Shown here: positions 1-5,544 of the stretch, in pieces
Position numbering within the stretch: position 1 is the stretch's first letter
Layout: each line of letters begins with the position of its first letter
Origin: Nitrospiraceae bacterium
GTDB lineage: Bacteria; Nitrospirota; Nitrospiria; Nitrospirales; UBA8639
Reading direction: 5' to 3'
DNA length: 9,419 nucleotides
Assembly (NCBI GenBank): GCA_003523945.1
Contig: DOFS01000366.1
Location: 1-9,419, forward strand
Translations under genes and position numbers: made by a program
The notes under the pieces: generated by a model
What the model was told of the DNA's origin: nothing
The model's input: only the letters and a program-made list of their open reading frames with translations
Databases searched by the model: none

Positions 1-721
1 TGGCCATGAGTTTAAACCGAGCTGTAATAGGTGCTTGAAGCGGTTTCGGAATGAGAATTTCTTGTGTGAGGATGCCATCAATGCGCATTCGGACGCGCAA
101 ATAGTATTCATCAGGCTCGATATGGATATCCGTCACCCGTGATTGAATTGCGGCCGTAATGAGTTGATTGCACAAACGAATCATCGGTGCCACCCGGCTT
201 CCATCTTCCCCGAGATCAGAAATGCCTTTGGCCATTAATTCATCAAGCAGTTGCTTGATGGATTCCCGGTGCGCATAGTGCCGTTCGATCGCTTCGATCA
301 GCTCTTGGGCAGGGGCCGTGTGGGTGTGGACGTTTAGCCCAATGCGACTTTCAATGGTATCCACCGCGACAATATTCAAGGGATCTGCCATGGCCAGGTT
401 CAACACATTCCCCTGTTTGCCAAGAGGAAGGACCTGAAACTGCGTGGCGATGTCGTAGGGGACCAGATTTAAAATTTCGGATGGAATAAAGATCTTGGAA
501 AGGTCGACTAAGTCGGTTTGGGTACCCTCGGCCAGATAATGGGCCAAGACTTTTTCGGTGATAAATCCCAGGCCAATGAGCGTTTGGCCGAGCATCACGC
601 CTTTTCTCTTTGTCTCCCGGACCGCCAAGTCCAATTGTTCCTGGGTGATCCAGCCGTCTTGAAGGAGGGACGTTCCGAGGAGAGGCCGTGCGGCTGTGGG
701 AGATATGGGTGTGGTTGGCAT
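1..721 (-). CDS. GspE/PilB-family assembly ATPase, N-terminal part (cut by left window edge)
   Basis: Hexameric cytoplasmic ATPases of this family power pilin or pseudopilin assembly in type IV pili and type II secretion. I translated 240 residues. Residues 13-65 carry two tandem motifs of the MshEN/T2SSE N-domain kind (LLGTSLLQDGWI, then MLGQTLIGLGFI). Residues about 85-150 continue the N-domain, and residues 198-216 carry DIHIEP...LRVRMRIDG, the entry to the ATPase core. Walker A and B lie beyond the window, so the catalytic part cannot be judged. The ATG at 719-721 is the first possible start because an in-frame TGA lies one codon upstream. No clear Shine-Dalgarno precedes it. It is the last visible gene of a TPR - prepilin - ATPase order, 133 bp after the prepilin. 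PilB, GspE and MshE cannot be told apart here. The family is secure; the subfamily is not. Confidence 0.9.
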   Translation of the reverse strand, partial: MPTTPISPTAARPLLGTSLLQDGWITQEQLDLAVRETKRKGVMLGQTLIGLGFITEKVLAHYLAEGTQTDLVDLSKIFIPSEILNLVPYDIATQFQVLPLGKQGNVLNLAMADPLNIVAVDTIESRIGLNVHTHTAPAQELIEAIERHYAHRESIKQLLDELMAKGISDLGEDGSRVAPMIRLCNQLITAAIQSRVTDIHIEPDEYYLRVRMRIDGILTQEILIPKPLQAPITARFKLMA

Positions 722-854
722 GGGTCAGGACGCTAGGAGAAATGAAAGGGCGACAGGACATCTGTGCACCCCTGTGAGGAATGCCTAGAGGAGGGGGGGA
801 GCACGGTCATTGTTGGAATTTTCTCAATCTTCCCCCAATGAATGAGGGCGTTAA

Positions 855-1538
855 TTATTGATGTGTGAGATAAATATACATGCGATCATTGCCCGGGTTG
901 TATTTTACGCGTCCGCGTAGTTGGCGTTCGGCTAAGGTTGTTCCAATACCGCTATCGATGACTCCATCAATTTCATTGAATTCGGTATCAGAAACTCCGT
1001 CGACCCTGAGATAGGCCACTCGAGCTCCGGTGGGGAGATCGCTGTTTCCATCATCACCCTTCAGATCCCATCCCACATTCGTCCCTGTTGTCGCTGTCCC
1101 GAGTGCGATTGCCGTTTGCGCCGGCATATACATGGTCGTGCCCAGTCCAGGGGGCGTATTGGTATTGAATTTTTCCAGGTAGGGCCCTCGAAATCGGCTC
1201 CATTGATTGGTTCCGGTATTCAACGGATCTGAGGCGTCGAGCGTTAAACGAGCCCCAAGGGAGGTGACGGTGGCGCTGTTTCCTCCGTTCTCTTGGGCTG
1301 GGGTTCCAGCGGCATTGAGAGGCCAGATGGTTCCAATATCTCCATAATACTTTGCGACGGCGGTCTCATACGTTCTCACGGCTGCAGCCATGGAACTGGC
1401 TTTCGATGACGCAATTAAGGTGAAAATTTTTGGCAATAACAGAGCAATCAATATGGCGATGATCGCCAACACCCCGATCATTTCCACCAAGGTGAATCCC
1501 TGGGAATGATGAAGGGGTCGAAATGGTTTTCTGGGCAT
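855..1538 (-). CDS. Type IV prepilin / type II secretion pseudopilin-like protein
   Basis: This is a 227-residue prepilin-like protein that would be inserted in the inner membrane, cleaved by prepilin peptidase and assembled into a pilus or pseudopilus. A short basic leader (MPRKPFRPLHHSQG) ends at Gly14. Cleavage before Phe15 leaves FTLVEM with the hallmark Glu at mature position +5, followed by a hydrophobic helix to about residue 42. Next come the amphipathic helix and a globular domain with a GPYLEKF segment (118-124) and an acidic loop (GDDGNSD, 161-167). That layout recalls GspG-type pseudopilins, in which a C-terminal acidic loop binds calcium; the calcium role here is inference. The start is well supported: AAGGAG lies about 8 bases before the ATG. 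The gene sits between the TPR gene and the ATPase on the same strand. No intrinsic terminator is visible after it, which fits cotranscription with the ATPase. Pilin and pseudopilin cannot be separated. Confidence 0.9.
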   Translation of the reverse strand: MPRKPFRPLHHSQGFTLVEMIGVLAIIAILIALLLPKIFTLIASSKASSMAAAVRTYETAVAKYYGDIGTIWPLNAAGTPAQENGGNSATVTSLGARLTLDASDPLNTGTNQWSRFRGPYLEKFNTNTPPGLGTTMYMPAQTAIALGTATTGTNVGWDLKGDDGNSDLPTGARVAYLRVDGVSDTEFNEIDGVIDSGIGTTLAERQLRGRVKYNPGNDRMYIYLTHQ

Positions 1539-1541
1539 ATG

Positions 1542-1709
1542 TCAGTTCTCCTTTACGAAAGGTTCTTCGTTGAGCCGTGTTTCAGGCTGAATATGCAAAA
1601 TGGGATGGATTACTGGTCCATAGAAATTTCCATCGGCATCCAGGATGGCATACTTTAGTTTTACCGGTTCCCGGAACTTATGATCGCGGGCTGGAGCGGG
1701 TTTGCAGGT
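1542..1709 (-). pseudogene. Out-of-frame coding-like extension of the TPR gene (possible frameshift)
   Basis: In the +1 frame relative to the TPR gene, 55 codons are open from just after a TAG at 1710-1712 to a TGA at 1542-1544. The peptide looks natural: it includes HKFREPVKLK followed by YAILDADGNFYGPVIHP, and it ends EEPFVKEN. It has no ATG or GTG, and its one internal TTG lies too far in, so it cannot be an independent gene with a normal start. A +1 shift anywhere between 1709 and 1678 would join it to the TPR protein just before the present end (SSPRS). Its last codons contain the AAGGAG ribosome site of the prepilin gene, and its stop lies 3 bases before the prepilin ATG, a spacing typical of coupled genes. 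It may be a true indel, a base-calling error, a programmed frameshift or chance. Confidence 0.55.
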
Positions 1710-2466
1710 CTAGGAGTGCGATGCCGGCGAAAGGATCCCCGAGTTGGGCTGCTTGCTTGAAGAGTCGGTGGGCGGTCTTGCGATCGGCATTTCCTATGTA
1801 CCCATCCGCATAGAGGTAGCCTAAATGAACAAGTGCTGAAGAAAGTTGCGGGTTGAGTTCAAGAGCCTGCTGGATGGCTTGTTTGGCATGTTCAATATTG
1901 CCAAGACTTTTTAGCGCGATGCCCATCCCGATATAGGCGTCGGCGGAATGCGGATGGGTCCTGAGGGATTCTTGATAAGCAGCTATCGCGTCTTTTGGAC
2001 GACCGTTTAGCAATGACCGCCATCCAATCTTCACCTGGTCTTGGGTGTGGTTGTCAGGAAGCAGAACTGCCATGTGAATGGGTTTTTGGACTGGGTTGGA
2101 ATGGGGTCGTTGGGACCCTTCAGGAGTAAGTTCAGTGGCCGGCATATGAAGGGGAGGGGTAGGAAGAACGGAGTGATCAATTTTTGGTGAGATGTTGATG
2201 TCGAGATCAGGCAGAGAGTGGGGAGAAGTATAGTTGTTGATCTTTTCTAGTTGGCGGAGAATAGTCTGATGGTCAGACTCCTGCCTAGGGCTCAAGTCCT
2301 GGGAGCCCGGTAGGGTTAAATGACTTCCCAAGGCGGAAGACCACGTCAATATTGCCAGACCGATGATGGTGCTGAACATGAAGGTGACCGGGAAAACTCC
2401 TGGCATCTTCGATATTCGATTGGTTTCTGCCTTTGGTGTCGGACATGAAGAGATGAGGGGTCTCAT
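1678..2466 (-). CDS. Membrane-anchored TPR-repeat protein of the pilus/secretion operon
   Basis: This is a 262-residue protein with a hydrophilic N-terminus, one membrane segment at about residues 23-46 and a Pro/His/Ser-rich linker to about 140. Three tetratricopeptide-like repeats follow (about 143-174, 176-208 and 210-246). The second is canonical (AYIGMGIALKSLGN...AIQQALELNP); the third is longer and Sel1-like. TPRs bind other proteins, so a scaffold role in pilus or secretion-machine assembly is inferred from the prepilin and ATPase downstream. The ATG at 2464-2466 follows an in-frame TGA two codons upstream, so it is the most distal start possible. A GAGG lies about 12 bases before it, a loose Shine-Dalgarno. 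Met21 (2404-2406) is an alternative start without a clear ribosome site. The annotated end is suspicious: a coding-like +1 frame continues to the pilin gene, so the true C-terminus may be longer (see 1542-1709). The exact family is not recognised. Confidence 0.8.
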   Translation of the reverse strand: MRPLISSCPTPKAETNRISKMPGVFPVTFMFSTIIGLAILTWSSALGSHLTLPGSQDLSPRQESDHQTILRQLEKINNYTSPHSLPDLDINISPKIDHSVLPTPPLHMPATELTPEGSQRPHSNPVQKPIHMAVLLPDNHTQDQVKIGWRSLLNGRPKDAIAAYQESLRTHPHSADAYIGMGIALKSLGNIEHAKQAIQQALELNPQLSSALVHLGYLYADGYIGNADRKTAHRLFKQAAQLGDPFAGIALLDLQTRSSPRS

Positions 2467-2542
2467 AATTGCTCATTACCTCGGTGGTTCCAGGTTGAAC
2501 GTATCGGACAACAGGCAACATGCTTAAGGGATTACGCGTGAA

Positions 2543-2567
2543 GTGTTGAGGCAATTGCCGAAAACAC
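2543..2567. promoter_or_regulatory. Interrupted palindrome, possible operator upstream of the TPR operon
   Basis: The arms GTGTT-GA-GGCAA and TTGCC-GAA-AACAC form a dyad centred between 2554 and 2555, with a perfect 10-bp core (GGCAATTGCC). It lies about 75 bp upstream of the TPR start codon, a position that would suit a regulator site. No matching regulator gene is in the window, so binding is only inference. Confidence 0.3.
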
Positions 2568-2672
2568 CGCTCAATCCACTGACAACGGCCAACAAGAGGC
2601 TGTTGAATGGTTCAATTAATTTGCCTTTTCATTGGCATATGAGTGACAGAGAGCCACCCAAGAAACATGAAA

Positions 2673-2829
2673 GAGTGTTCAAAAAGGTTCCTGTTGTTAC
2701 CCGCTCAGCCCCGGCATGATACACGCCGTCCCCGTGGCAAGGCCGCAGCTGGGACGAGCGTTATATACGGAGGAGTAGATGAGGACGGCCAGGTAGCGAG
2801 AACGCCGCTGGCGGGCATTTTCAACACTC
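2673..2829 (-). repeat. Short dispersed repeat / MITE-like element with imperfect terminal inverted repeats
   Basis: The left end reads GAGTGTTCAAAAAG (2673-2686). The right end, read on the minus strand from 2829, is GAGTGTTGAAAATG; 12 of 14 positions match. Between the ends, the minus strand reads GCCCGCCAGCGGCGTTCTCGC, then GC-rich sequence with CAGCTGCGGCCTTGCC, and finishes with CCTTTTTGAACACTC. This layout (TTGAAAA start, GCCAGCGGCGTTCTCGC, CTGCGGCCTTGC, TTTTTGAACA end) resembles dispersed non-coding repeats I remember from Nitrospira chromosomes; that memory is not verified. No transposase and no obvious target-site duplication are seen. A 64-codon plus-strand frame at 2643-2837 lies across it and is most likely not a gene. 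Confidence 0.55.
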
Positions 2830-3000
2830 CCAACTAGGGAATGCAGCTGCCTGTGAGTGCATCAGACGGTTTAGTGTGAAGATATAGTCCTTGGAGGGTT
2901 CATACCTTGAGTCAGGAGCTACAGAGTTCTACAGGTAACTCATGCAGAAGGAGTCTGCGATGAACTGCGAAGTTCTGTAATCAACAAGGAGAGAGGTTGG

Positions 3001-3042
3001 GTCTTACTCGAGAAGGTATCAGTTTGAGGTGATGAGTAAGAC
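3001..3042. repeat. 9-bp perfect inverted repeat next to the terminator
   Basis: GTCTTACTC at 3001-3009 is mirrored exactly by GAGTAAGAC at 3034-3042, with 24 bases between the arms. It stops two bases from the 14-bp terminator stem, so the two hairpins would stack in one transcript. It could be the 3' end of the bolA-grx mRNA, part of a small RNA, or a protein-binding dyad. Confidence 0.5.
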
Positions 3043-3044
3043 AA

Positions 3045-3083
3045 GCAGCAAGGCCCACCATTGATTGCAGTGGGCCTTGCTGC
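3045..3083 (-). terminator. Strong intrinsic terminator of the bolA-grx operon
   Basis: A perfect 14-bp stem (GCAGCAAGGCCCAC paired with GTGGGCCTTGCTGC) encloses an 11-base loop. It starts 23 bases after the glutaredoxin stop codon on the minus strand. The tail, TTGTCTTACT, is only moderately T-rich. Little on the plus strand upstream would need it, so the minus-strand operon is the likely user. Confidence 0.8.
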
Positions 3084-3106
3084 GCCGGAGACTTTCGGCT
3101 GGAATC

Positions 3107-3439
3107 TTAGGTGGCTTGATCGGAAAAGGCTGCCTTTAAAAGTGGCTGCAATTCCCCTTTTTCTTCCATGGGACCCAAAACATCTGTATCGCCATAAAAC
3201 TGACCATTGATGAAGACTTTTGGCAAAGTCGGCCAGTTGGTCATTTTCGATAGAGCCTCTCGCTTTTCAGGGTTTGGCAAGGCGTTGATCAATTCGTAGG
3301 GGTAACCGAACTTGTTGAAAAATTCCATGGTCTCCACGGTAAATCCGCACTGCGGCGCAGTCTTGGTGCCTTTTCCGTAAATGAGAATTTTGTGTTGGGC
3401 AATTTCTTTCTTAATTTCGTCTTCAATGGGCGTGCTCAT
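3107..3439 (-). CDS. Grx4-type monothiol glutaredoxin (CGFT variant)
   Basis: This is a 110-residue single-domain glutaredoxin of the GrxD/Grx4 type. Such proteins bind a [2Fe-2S] cluster with glutathione, carry Fe-S clusters to target proteins, and pair with BolA. Visible signatures are KGTKTAPQCGF (residues 23-33) with the active cysteine Cys31, the glutathione-binding TLP at 71-73 with cis-Pro73, and the NGQFYGDTDVL strand-loop at 78-88. Two positions differ from the usual family: CGFT replaces CGFS, and GDTD replaces the common GGCD/GGSD. The ATG at 3437-3439 is chosen because an AAGGAGG sits 8 bases upstream. A longer start at 3463 would overlap bolA and lacks such a site. The gene follows bolA by 4 bases, and its ribosome site lies within bolA's last codons, so translation is probably coupled. 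A strong terminator follows. Confidence 0.93.
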   Translation of the reverse strand: MSTPIEDEIKKEIAQHKILIYGKGTKTAPQCGFTVETMEFFNKFGYPYELINALPNPEKREALSKMTNWPTLPKVFINGQFYGDTDVLGPMEEKGELQPLLKAAFSDQAT

Positions 3440-3443
3440 TGGG

Positions 3444-3692
3444 TTATCCTCCTTGGGCTTCATTGCGGGTTTTGGCTTGAATTTCTAAGGCATGAATGCG
3501 TCCGTCTTTCATGGGCGCGTCGAGGGCTTGGTAGATCATTCGATGACGATCCAGCAAATTCTTTCCTTCAAAGGCATTGGAAATAACTTTGACCGTAAAA
3601 TGGTCCATGGTACCGGTTCGATCAAGAACGGAGACTTCGGCATCGCCTAAGGCTTGCTGAAGTTGAGTGCTGAGCTCTTCAAATGTCATCAT
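3444..3692 (-). CDS. BolA family protein
   Basis: This is an 82-residue BolA/IbaG-type protein. Members bind monothiol glutaredoxins through a shared [2Fe-2S] cluster and take part in iron sensing or Fe-S delivery. The sequence shows DHFTVKVISNAFEGK (residues 30-44), DRHRMIYQAL (48-57) and the C-terminal GRIHALEIQAKT (65-76), with the family's invariant histidine at His67. Length is normal for a small BolA. Two ATGs are adjacent (3690-3692 and 3687-3689), and the upstream ribosome site is weak, so the start is uncertain by one codon. The stop TAA lies 4 bases before the glutaredoxin ATG. The bolA-grx order is a common bacterial pair, which supports both calls. Confidence 0.92.
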   Translation of the reverse strand: MMTFEELSTQLQQALGDAEVSVLDRTGTMDHFTVKVISNAFEGKNLLDRHRMIYQALDAPMKDGRIHALEIQAKTRNEAQGG

Positions 3693-3739
3693 GGGAAAGG
3701 TTTGATCCTGGTGAAAAAATGTTGGAATGTTCAGGTCTC

Positions 3740-3769
3740 ACTATACCGGAGAGAGAATTTTCTGCGCAA
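3740..3769 (-). promoter_or_regulatory. Candidate sigma70-type promoter for bolA-grx
   Basis: On the minus strand, TATAGT (3740-3745, five of six to TATAAT) follows TTGCGC (3764-3769, three of six to TTGACA) at a spacer of 18 bases. Transcription would start near 3733, leaving a leader of about 40 bases before the bolA start codon. The -35 is poor, so this is a tentative call. Confidence 0.4.
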
Positions 3770-3792
3770 TGCGGGTCTGGAATCTTCTTGAG

Positions 3793-3895
3793 GAAAACTG
3801 ATAATCGGAGGTAAGGAGTGAGGCCTAAGGCCTAAGGAAGAAGGGGTCAAAAGGGAAGTTGAGGAGAGGCGGAGGGAAGGGAAGGGAAGGGAAGC
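3793..3895 (-). other. Polypurine tract; C-rich, G-poor on the minus-strand transcript (possible Rho-dependent terminator)
   Basis: The plus strand is almost entirely A and G over about 100 bases downstream of the esterase gene, so the esterase transcript would be rich in C and U and poor in G. That is the profile of a Rho utilisation region, and the esterase gene has no intrinsic hairpin with a T-run. It also includes two overlapping GGCCTAA units near 3822-3836. The Rho role is inference. Confidence 0.35.
3874..3893 (+). repeat. GGGAA x4 tandem repeat with G-quadruplex potential
   Basis: Four consecutive GGGAA units give four G-triplets separated by two-base loops, which fits the usual G-quadruplex pattern on the plus strand. 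The last unit also pairs with TTCCC at 3897-3901. A five-base microsatellite like this can change copy number by slippage. It lies between the esterase and bolA genes and disrupts no gene. Confidence 0.7.
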
Positions 3896-3935
3896 ATTCC
3901 CCATCTTGCTGTCTGACATAGATCTTTTTAGGTGA

Positions 3936-4670
3936 TTATTTTTGTTCGGATTGTGAAGGATAGAGGCTTGATTGTAGAAAGGCTCCAAGGCCTTGCAACA
4001 CTTGGATGGGAATTTCATGACCCCCACGGAATTCTACCCAACTGACAGGTAATCCGGCAGTTTGGATATGCTCACGAAGTTGTTGCGCCATGGAAAACGA
4101 TAAAATAGGATCGTCGGTTCCATGGCTTTGAAACACCGGGAGACCTTGGCGGTTGGGCAGGCGACTGAGCCATTCTTGCTTAGCAATGAGGGTGCCGGAT
4201 AGTAGTGCCAAGCCTGCCAAGGGCACATCTGAATGAAGGACCAAGTCGGTTGCCAGCATGGCTCCCTGGGAAAACCCTCCAAGGATCAGCGATTGAGAGG
4301 GCACCGACAAGGTTTCTGTCGCGAGAGAGAGGACGTCCTGCATCTGTGTGCGAGCCGGGGACAGGCCACGAGGAATTTCTTGCGACAGTTCTTCCCAGTG
4401 GCCTTTGGCTCTGGCCTGTGTGAGGCGTTCCATGTCCAGCATCCACCAGGCTCGGGCATCCCCAAAACCCATGTTCAGTTGGAGCGGAGCAGCAGGAAAG
4501 AGGAAACGGACTTCATCCGGGACATTGAGATAGCGCCATAAGGCGACTAAATCATCTCCTGGAGCTCCGAATCCATGTAAAAGCACCACAAGTGGTCCTT
4601 CGCCGCTGCCCTGGCGATCCAGGCCACCCGTAATACAGACATCTAATCCGGCCCAATGTTCTTGTCGCAT
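3936..4670 (-). CDS. Alpha/beta-hydrolase, phospholipase/carboxylesterase family (YpfH-like)
   Basis: This 244-residue hydrolase of the carboxylesterase/phospholipase type is likely cytoplasmic, as no signal peptide is seen. The fold markers are in order: LLHGFGAPGDD (30-40), which supplies the oxyanion region, the nucleophile elbow GGFSQGAM (131-138) with Ser134, the acid Asp187 in HGTDDPIL (183-190), and the base His218 in RGGHEIP (215-221). All three catalytic residues are present, so it should be active; family enzymes hydrolyse short-chain esters or acyl groups, and the true substrate is unknown. Length fits the family. The ATG at 4668-4670 has no good Shine-Dalgarno. The zinc-ribbon gene lies 106 bp upstream on the same strand and may share its transcript. 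Confidence 0.9.
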   Translation of the reverse strand: MRQEHWAGLDVCITGGLDRQGSGEGPLVVLLHGFGAPGDDLVALWRYLNVPDEVRFLFPAAPLQLNMGFGDARAWWMLDMERLTQARAKGHWEELSQEIPRGLSPARTQMQDVLSLATETLSVPSQSLILGGFSQGAMLATDLVLHSDVPLAGLALLSGTLIAKQEWLSRLPNRQGLPVFQSHGTDDPILSFSMAQQLREHIQTAGLPVSWVEFRGGHEIPIQVLQGLGAFLQSSLYPSQSEQK

Positions 4671-4776
4671 ACAATCAGAAGTTTAATGAAGAAGCAGGGA
4701 GAAGGGGAAGATATTCGATTGGCTATGAATTGGTGAACACGCAACGCTGATACTGGAGGTAAACTTTTAAAAGATC

Positions 4777-4956
4777 CTAATGTCCCATTTTCGGCGCACC
4801 GGCATTAGCGCCCTGGGTAATGAGCGGGATCCGCAAGGTCTGGTGACAGTGATTGCAGACGATTTTCAAGGTATTCTCATCGGCATATTCAATGTCTTCT
4901 TCTTTTTTCCAAAATAACTTCCCGCATTTTGGACATTTTCTGACTAACATCGACAT
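4777..4956 (-). CDS. Small zinc-ribbon protein, function unknown
   Basis: This 59-residue protein has two Cys pairs, CPKCGK (Cys8, Cys11) and CNHCH (Cys34, Cys37), 22 residues apart. That is the geometry of a zinc ribbon of the MJ0042/FmdB-like kind, which can bind nucleic acid or protein. The segment between them is charged (KKEEDIEYADENT), and the tail is short and plain. The start at ATG 4954-4956 is chosen because GGAG lies 8 bases upstream. A GTG at 4960-4962 would be only 2 bases from that GGAG, and an ATG at 4948-4950 would be 14 away. The gene is divergent from the GNAT gene across about 75 bp and may be cotranscribed with the esterase. No specific function can be assigned. Confidence 0.8.
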   Translation of the reverse strand: MSMLVRKCPKCGKLFWKKEEDIEYADENTLKIVCNHCHQTLRIPLITQGANAGAPKMGH

Positions 4957-5030
4957 CGGCACGACTCCAGTTTTTTGTCGCTATTTCTAGTGGACTTAGT
5001 GTAATACATCTTGCCACAATCTGCCAACGC

Positions 5031-5465
5031 ATGATCAATTTTTTGGATTCCCACGACATTCAGGCGCAACAGCTTTTGGCATTGTTCTGCCAAACGGATT
5101 GGGCTTGTCATCGTACACTGGATGACACTGAACGCATGCTGGCTCATACAGATGTGGCCATTTCGGCCTGGGATGGGCCAAGACTGGTCGGATTCGGGAG
5201 GGTGTTGACGGATTTTATCTATCGGGCTTCGATTTGGGATGTGATCGTGGATCGGGCTTATCAGGATCGGGATATTGGTAAAGGGATAGTCCAGCGAATT
5301 TTAACTCATCCCAAGCTGGAACGGGTGGATTTGTTTTGGCTTTGCACGAGGCGCTACCAGGGGTTTTATGCTTCTTTGGGATTTTCTGATAAAGAACAGA
5401 CTGGGATGGTCTGGGATCGGTGCAAACATATAGCTCCTCCCACGGAACCATTCAACAACGGGTAG
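5031..5465 (+). CDS. GNAT-family N-acetyltransferase
   Basis: This 144-residue protein has the GCN5-related acetyltransferase fold, which moves an acetyl group from acetyl-CoA to an amine. LVGFGRVLTDF (52-62) matches the central strand, and DVIVDRAYQDRDIGKGIVQRIL (70-91) matches motif A with the acetyl-CoA loop R-D-I-G-K-G at 80-85. FYASLGF (112-118) is the usual C-terminal motif B. The substrate cannot be told. ATG 5031 is used because no other ATG, GTG or TTG precedes it in frame near the gene; no Shine-Dalgarno is visible, so a leaderless or weakly initiated mRNA is possible. It lies 79 bp before anmK on the same strand and could form an operon with anmK and the DUF2726-like gene. Confidence 0.9.
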   Translation: MINFLDSHDIQAQQLLALFCQTDWACHRTLDDTERMLAHTDVAISAWDGPRLVGFGRVLTDFIYRASIWDVIVDRAYQDRDIGKGIVQRILTHPKLERVDLFWLCTRRYQGFYASLGFSDKEQTGMVWDRCKHIAPPTEPFNNG

Positions 5466-5544
5466 AGATGGGCTAGGGCGAGACTTGTAACAGATCGATC
5501 GTGATGCCGATTGAGGCATTCAGGCCAATGAATCGAGGTAATCG

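Larger units (their letters stand above)
2467..3106. other. Long non-coding stretch between the pilus-type operon and the bolA-grx operon
   Basis: I find no convincing gene in these 640 bases on either strand. The region lies upstream of the TPR operon and downstream of the glutaredoxin gene. It contains an interrupted palindrome at 2543-2567, a small TTGAA/TTCAA dyad at 2603-2615, a repeat element at 2673-2829, an inverted repeat at 3001-3042 and a strong terminator at 3045-3083. The promoter of the TPR operon should lie near 2480-2640 on the minus strand, but I could not identify a good -35/-10 pair. The part from about 2835 to 3000 shows nothing I can name. Confidence 0.7.

Noticed and set aside
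351..761. A 136-codon minus-strand open frame overlapping the ATPase gene
   Set aside because: It is out of frame with the ATPase, whose own frame has strong family motifs over the same bases. The peptide has low-complexity Ser/Arg/Pro composition and no recognisable domain.
2285..2554. An 89-codon minus-strand frame overlapping the start of the TPR gene
   Set aside because: It overlaps the TPR gene's membrane segment in another frame and has no recognisable motif.
2643..2837. A 64-codon plus-strand open frame
   Set aside because: It coincides with the repeat element, has no good ribosome site, and its peptide looks unlike a folded protein. It is better explained as a passenger frame in a non-coding repeat.
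3731..4027. A 98-codon minus-strand frame through the purine-rich tract
   Set aside because: Its Ser/Pro/Leu content simply reads out the polypyrimidine strand, and it overlaps the end of the esterase.
4764..4773. Palindrome CTTTTAAAAG after the zinc-ribbon gene
   Set aside because: It is A/T-only in its core and too weak to call a terminator or operator.
4975..5005. Possible promoter TTGTCG - TGTAAT upstream of the GNAT gene
   Set aside because: The spacer is 19 bases and the -35 is poor, so I do not list it as a feature; it lies in the divergent region where a promoter is expected.
5494..5522. Small dyad around GATGCC and GGCATT before anmK
   Set aside because: The arms are five to six bases with no T-run, no more than expected by chance.
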